DNA from: G965220305 sp965220305
GTDB taxonomy: Bacteria > Chloroflexota > Dehalococcoidia > Lucifugimonadales > UBA3495
Length of the DNA: 64,000 bases
Reading direction: 5' to 3'
Assembly (NCBI GenBank): GCA_965220305.1
Contig: OZ244817.1
Location: 3,534,001 to 3,598,000 of the forward strand
Below the pieces are notes generated by a model that was not told the origin of the DNA, did no database searches, and was given only the letters and a program-made list of their open reading frames with translations. The first letter of the stretch is position 1. Every line of letters starts with the position of its first letter. Shown in pieces: positions 61,162 to 64,000 of the stretch. A program made the position numbers and the translations under genes.

Positions 61162-61311
61162 CCGGCCCAGTCCGGCCAAGCTGGGGGCCTACAGGTGGTT
61201 AGGAAGCGGTGGGCCGGACTGCCGGGTGCCGGGGTTTCTGCTGCGACCATCCAATAAGCCCTCCAGGATTTGGTGGGGACCTTCGTCAACGAGTCCGTTA
61301 GGAGAACGCAC

Positions 61312-62235
61312 ATGGCAAGATTCGAGTACTTGGAGCCCCACACCCTGCGCCAGGCTATTACGCTACTGCAACGTCATGGGCCAGCCGCCAGGATCGTTGC
61401 CGGCAGCACCGACTTTCTAATCCGGTGGCGTCAGGGCGTTTGGCAGCCCGATTACGTGGTCAACATTCAGCATATCCCCGGCCTGGACCGGATTAGGTAC
61501 AGCCGACGCAGTGGCCTGCGCATCGGCGCAATGGTCTCAGTACAGTCCTTGGAAGAGGACCCGGACGTGAGAGCCAATTATCCGGCGCTGGCCACCGGCG
61601 CCACGTCCTTTGCCGGGGTGCAGGTACGCAACCTGGCTACGGTGGGCGGCAACGTCTGCAACGCCTCCCCCGCTGGTGACATGCTCCCGGCCCTGCTGGC
61701 CCTGCAAGCGGAGTGCCGGATTGTCGGCCCGGAGGGAGAGCGTATAGTGCCCCTAGACCAATTCTTTACCGGACCGGGCCGGTCCGTACTTCAGCAGGCC
61801 GAGATTCTTGCGGAATTCCGCCTGCCGCCGGCTTCGCGCAACTCCGGTTCGCTGTACATCAAGCACAGCCCTCGGGGGGCGATGGACATCGCCTCGGTGG
61901 GCGTCGCGTCGGCGGTATCCCTCGAGGACCGGGGCTTGGTCTGCCGCGACGTGCAGATTGCCCTGGGCGCGGTGGCTCCCACGCCCATACGGGCCTACAG
62001 CGCCGAAGAGATGCTGCGGGGCCAGACCATTACTCCCGAGCTAATCGAAGCAGTAGCCCAGGAAGCGGAAAACCTGGCAAGGCCGATAACGGACGTGCGC
62101 AACAGCGCCGAATACCGCAAGGCCATCACGGGAGCCCTGACCCGGAGGACGTTGGAGAAGGCTATCGACATGGCGCGCAACGCCCCCATTCCCTTTGAAG
62201 TCCAGCGCCGCTTGGCAGTCCAGACCGCCTTTTAA
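61312..62235 (+). CDS. FAD-binding subunit of a molybdenum hydroxylase (CoxM/XdhB-like)
   Basis: 307 residues from the ATG at 61312 (AGGAG site). FAD-binding PCMH fold: RIVAGSTDFLIRWRQG near residue 30 (the AGGTxL-like loop, here AGSTDFL), RIGAMVSVQSLEED, the second FAD loop FAGVQVRNLATVGGNVCNASPAGDMLPALLAL in parts, and the C-terminal CoxM domain. The Gly-rich sites fit FAD binding but the first loop has Ser where Gly is common. Carries electrons from the iron-sulfur subunit. Confidence 0.92.
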   Translation: MARFEYLEPHTLRQAITLLQRHGPAARIVAGSTDFLIRWRQGVWQPDYVVNIQHIPGLDRIRYSRRSGLRIGAMVSVQSLEEDPDVRANYPALATGATSFAGVQVRNLATVGGNVCNASPAGDMLPALLALQAECRIVGPEGERIVPLDQFFTGPGRSVLQQAEILAEFRLPPASRNSGSLYIKHSPRGAMDIASVGVASAVSLEDRGLVCRDVQIALGAVAPTPIRAYSAEEMLRGQTITPELIEAVAQEAENLARPITDVRNSAEYRKAITGALTRRTLEKAIDMARNAPIPFEVQRRLAVQTAF

Positions 62236-62286
62236 TCGCCTGCCCGGTAGGCTGGGTACCCCTATCTTCGCTGGAGGTCAATTTCA

Positions 62287-62766
62287 ATGAAGCAGCCGCT
62301 GCAAATTACCGTCAACGGCCAAAGCCGCCAACTCCTGGTGGAGCCCTACTACTCGCTCCTGGATACGCTGCGGGATGAAATGCACCTCACCGGCACCAAA
62401 AAAGGCTGCGACGAGGGCGACTGCGGCGCGTGTACGGTCTTGCTGGGTGGCAAACCCGTTACCTCCTGCCTGGTGCTGGCCCACAGCGCCCACGATTGCC
62501 AGGTCAACACCATTGAGAGCCTGTCCACCACCGAGGCCCTGCATCCGGTGCAACAGGCTTTTGTCGACCACGGTGGGTTGCAGTGCGGCTTCTGTATTCC
62601 TGGCCTCATAATGTCGGCCACGGGGCTGCTCCAGGAAAACCCCAACCCCACTGAGGAAGAGGTCCGTTTGGCCATAGGTGGTAACCTGTGCCGGTGTACT
62701 GGGTACGTCAAGGTGGTGGAAGCCATCTTGGCGGCGGCGGAAACAATGCAACGCCAGGGCGCCTGA
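62287..62766 (+). CDS. 2Fe-2S subunit of a molybdenum hydroxylase (CoxS/XdhC-like)
   Basis: 159 residues. The N-terminal ferredoxin domain has CDEGDCGACTVLLGGKPVTSC in parts (first cluster) and the C-terminal helical domain has QCGFCIPG and LCRCTGY (second cluster). All eight ligand cysteines are present. It lies between the FAD and Mo subunit genes, in M-S-L order. Confidence 0.95.
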   Translation: MKQPLQITVNGQSRQLLVEPYYSLLDTLRDEMHLTGTKKGCDEGDCGACTVLLGGKPVTSCLVLAHSAHDCQVNTIESLSTTEALHPVQQAFVDHGGLQCGFCIPGLIMSATGLLQENPNPTEEEVRLAIGGNLCRCTGYVKVVEAILAAAETMQRQGA

Positions 62767-62981
62767 GTCCGCCAAGAGACGGACGAATACCCCGATGTCC
62801 CATGCTGGACTAGATAACGAATTAGCCTAAGAGCTGTTGGTGATCCGGCTAGTCGAAGTGGGCCACTCCAAGAGTGGAATACACCCTTCAAATGGGCCGA
62901 TGGACCCGGTTCCCCGGAAGTCAGAGGACCGGTCCCCAAGACTCTACCCGATACCGAGGACGGATATAAGGAGTAAGCGCA

Positions 62982-64000
62982 ATGGTCGACTTCAAGGTCT
63001 TGGAGAAAAGTTACCCTCGGGTTGACGCCTGGGAAAAGGTAACCGGACACGCTACCTACGCCTCGGACGTGTATCTTCCCGAGATGCTGATGTGCAAGCT
63101 GCTGTCCAGCACTCGCGCCCACGCCCGTATTGTCAGCATCGACACCTCCAAGGCGGAGCGGCATCCCGGCGTCCGGGCCGTCATCACCGGAAGGGACTTC
63201 CCGGACATCCAGTTCGGGTCCGGCGCATTGAAGGACCGCTACATCATGGCCCGGGATGAGGTGTACTACATCGGGGAGCCGATAGCTGCGGTGGCCGCCG
63301 ACGATGAGGTAACTGCCCAAGAGGCGGTGGAGCTCATCGAGGTCCAATACGAGGACTTGCCCACCGTAATAGACCCCCTGGATGCCATCAAGTCCACGGC
63401 CCCGTCCGTTCACTCGGACCTGGCCGACTTTGAGGGTTACGGGTTCGCCATGGGCAACAATGTCAGCGCCCTGTTGGACGCCGACCGGGGCGACGTGGAC
63501 CAGGCATTCCAAGACGCTGATCTAGTCATTGAGGAGACCTACCGCTCTCAGGGAATCAACCAGGGATTCCTGGAGCCCATGGCCTGTGTCGCCAACGTTG
63601 AACCCAATAGGCGTCTGACCGTTTGGGCTTCTACCCAGGGACCCTATCAGATACGCGCCCAGTTGTCCGCGGTGTTGGACATCCCCCTCGCCAGCATCCG
63701 GGTAATTCCGATGGAGTTGGGCGGCGGGTTCGGGGCCAAGCTCCGGTTGGCCTTTGAGGGGTTTCCCGCCCTGCTGGCCATGAAGACCGGGCGCCCGGTA
63801 AAGTTGATTAACACCCGGGAAGAGGTGTTCACCCTCAACGGGCCACGCCTGCCCGTAACCAACTACCTGAAGACCGGAGTGATGAAAGACGGGACTATCA
63901 TCGCCAGGGAAGGCTATACCGTCTTTGACGTGGGGGCCTACCTGGGGGCTGGCCCCAACTCGGGCATCGGCCACGGCCTGGGGGCCTACGACATTCCCAA
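62982..64000 (+). CDS. Molybdopterin-binding subunit of a molybdenum hydroxylase (CoxL/XdhA-like), 3' end outside window
   Basis: Open from the ATG at 62982 (AAGGAG seven bases upstream) to the window edge, 339 codons. Starts MVDFKVLEKSYPRVDAWEKV; then GHATYASDVYLPEMLMCKLL in parts, the a/b hammerhead domain with IGEPIAAVAAD and VIDPLDAI, and the start of the MoCo-binding domain with ELGGGFGAK. This is the Mo domain of xanthine dehydrogenase, aldehyde oxidase and form II CO dehydrogenase. The active-site loop that would distinguish CoxL (AYxCSFR) is beyond the visible part. The 215 bp before it hold no gene. Confidence 0.92.
   Translation, partial: MVDFKVLEKSYPRVDAWEKVTGHATYASDVYLPEMLMCKLLSSTRAHARIVSIDTSKAERHPGVRAVITGRDFPDIQFGSGALKDRYIMARDEVYYIGEPIAAVAADDEVTAQEAVELIEVQYEDLPTVIDPLDAIKSTAPSVHSDLADFEGYGFAMGNNVSALLDADRGDVDQAFQDADLVIEETYRSQGINQGFLEPMACVANVEPNRRLTVWASTQGPYQIRAQLSAVLDIPLASIRVIPMELGGGFGAKLRLAFEGFPALLAMKTGRPVKLINTREEVFTLNGPRLPVTNYLKTGVMKDGTIIAREGYTVFDVGAYLGAGPNSGIGHGLGAYDIP

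Overview
The window reads as a gene-dense chromosomal segment of a GC-rich bacterium, most likely a Chloroflexota of the Dehalococcoidia / SAR202 kind. This placement is inference. It rests on gene content: a luciferase-like monooxygenase, TPP-enzyme, VOC, HpcH-aldolase and amidase operon, a Cache-type lipoprotein, a molybdenum hydroxylase cluster, GrdB-like and MfnB-like proteins, and zinc-binding ribosomal protein variants. No rRNA, tRNA, prophage, transposase or cas gene was seen. Coordinates and lengths were counted by hand from the sequence.

Layout. Positions 3-50 hold the tail of a probable amidohydrolase. 438-896 is a Cache lipoprotein bracketed by repeated CTTTTTGTGCA motifs. 1403-6885 (minus) is a five-gene catabolic operon. 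7478-10920 is dnaG-rpoD (plus), followed by a small zinc-ribbon gene and a sortase. 12348-14993 (minus) is glmU and a CBS/CorC protein. 15416-19903 (minus) is a GrdB-like gene with an in-frame UGA (probable selenocysteine), pncB and a fused etfBA. 19904-20683 is a repeat-rich gap. 20684-27091 (plus) is a SAM-I riboswitch followed by mtnA, an arylsulfotransferase-like gene, mtnP, a rhodanese, ahcY and metK: essentially the whole SAM regeneration and methionine-salvage cycle. A phosphoglucomutase-family gene and ccdA follow.

29961-50691 (minus) is one continuous str-S10-spc-alpha super-operon, rpsL to rpsI, with secY, adk, map, infA, rpmJ, rpoA and truA. tuf is missing between fusA and rpsJ. 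The operon is divergent from thiC; back-to-back sigma70-type promoters share a palindromic pair of -35 boxes, and thiC carries a TPP riboswitch and terminator. thiD, a GYD-domain gene, a retropepsin-like gene, ileS and mutM follow on the plus strand. The last 5 kb encode a three-domain fusion (DapA-like, MfnB-like, TusA-like) followed by the FAD, 2Fe-2S and (truncated by the window) Mo subunits of a xanthine/CO-dehydrogenase-family enzyme.

The most notable observations are: (1) a 105-nt in-frame insertion inside ileS, with two type I-E CRISPR-repeat-like hairpins and a 5-bp CAACA target duplication, whose precise removal restores a CxxC motif; (2) an in-frame UGA in a UxxC context in a GrdB-family gene, with a SECIS-like hairpin; (3) the DapA-MfnB-TusA fusion; (4) an amidase whose only plausible start is an ATC codon behind a good Shine-Dalgarno sequence; and (5) several MITE-like nested inverted repeats.
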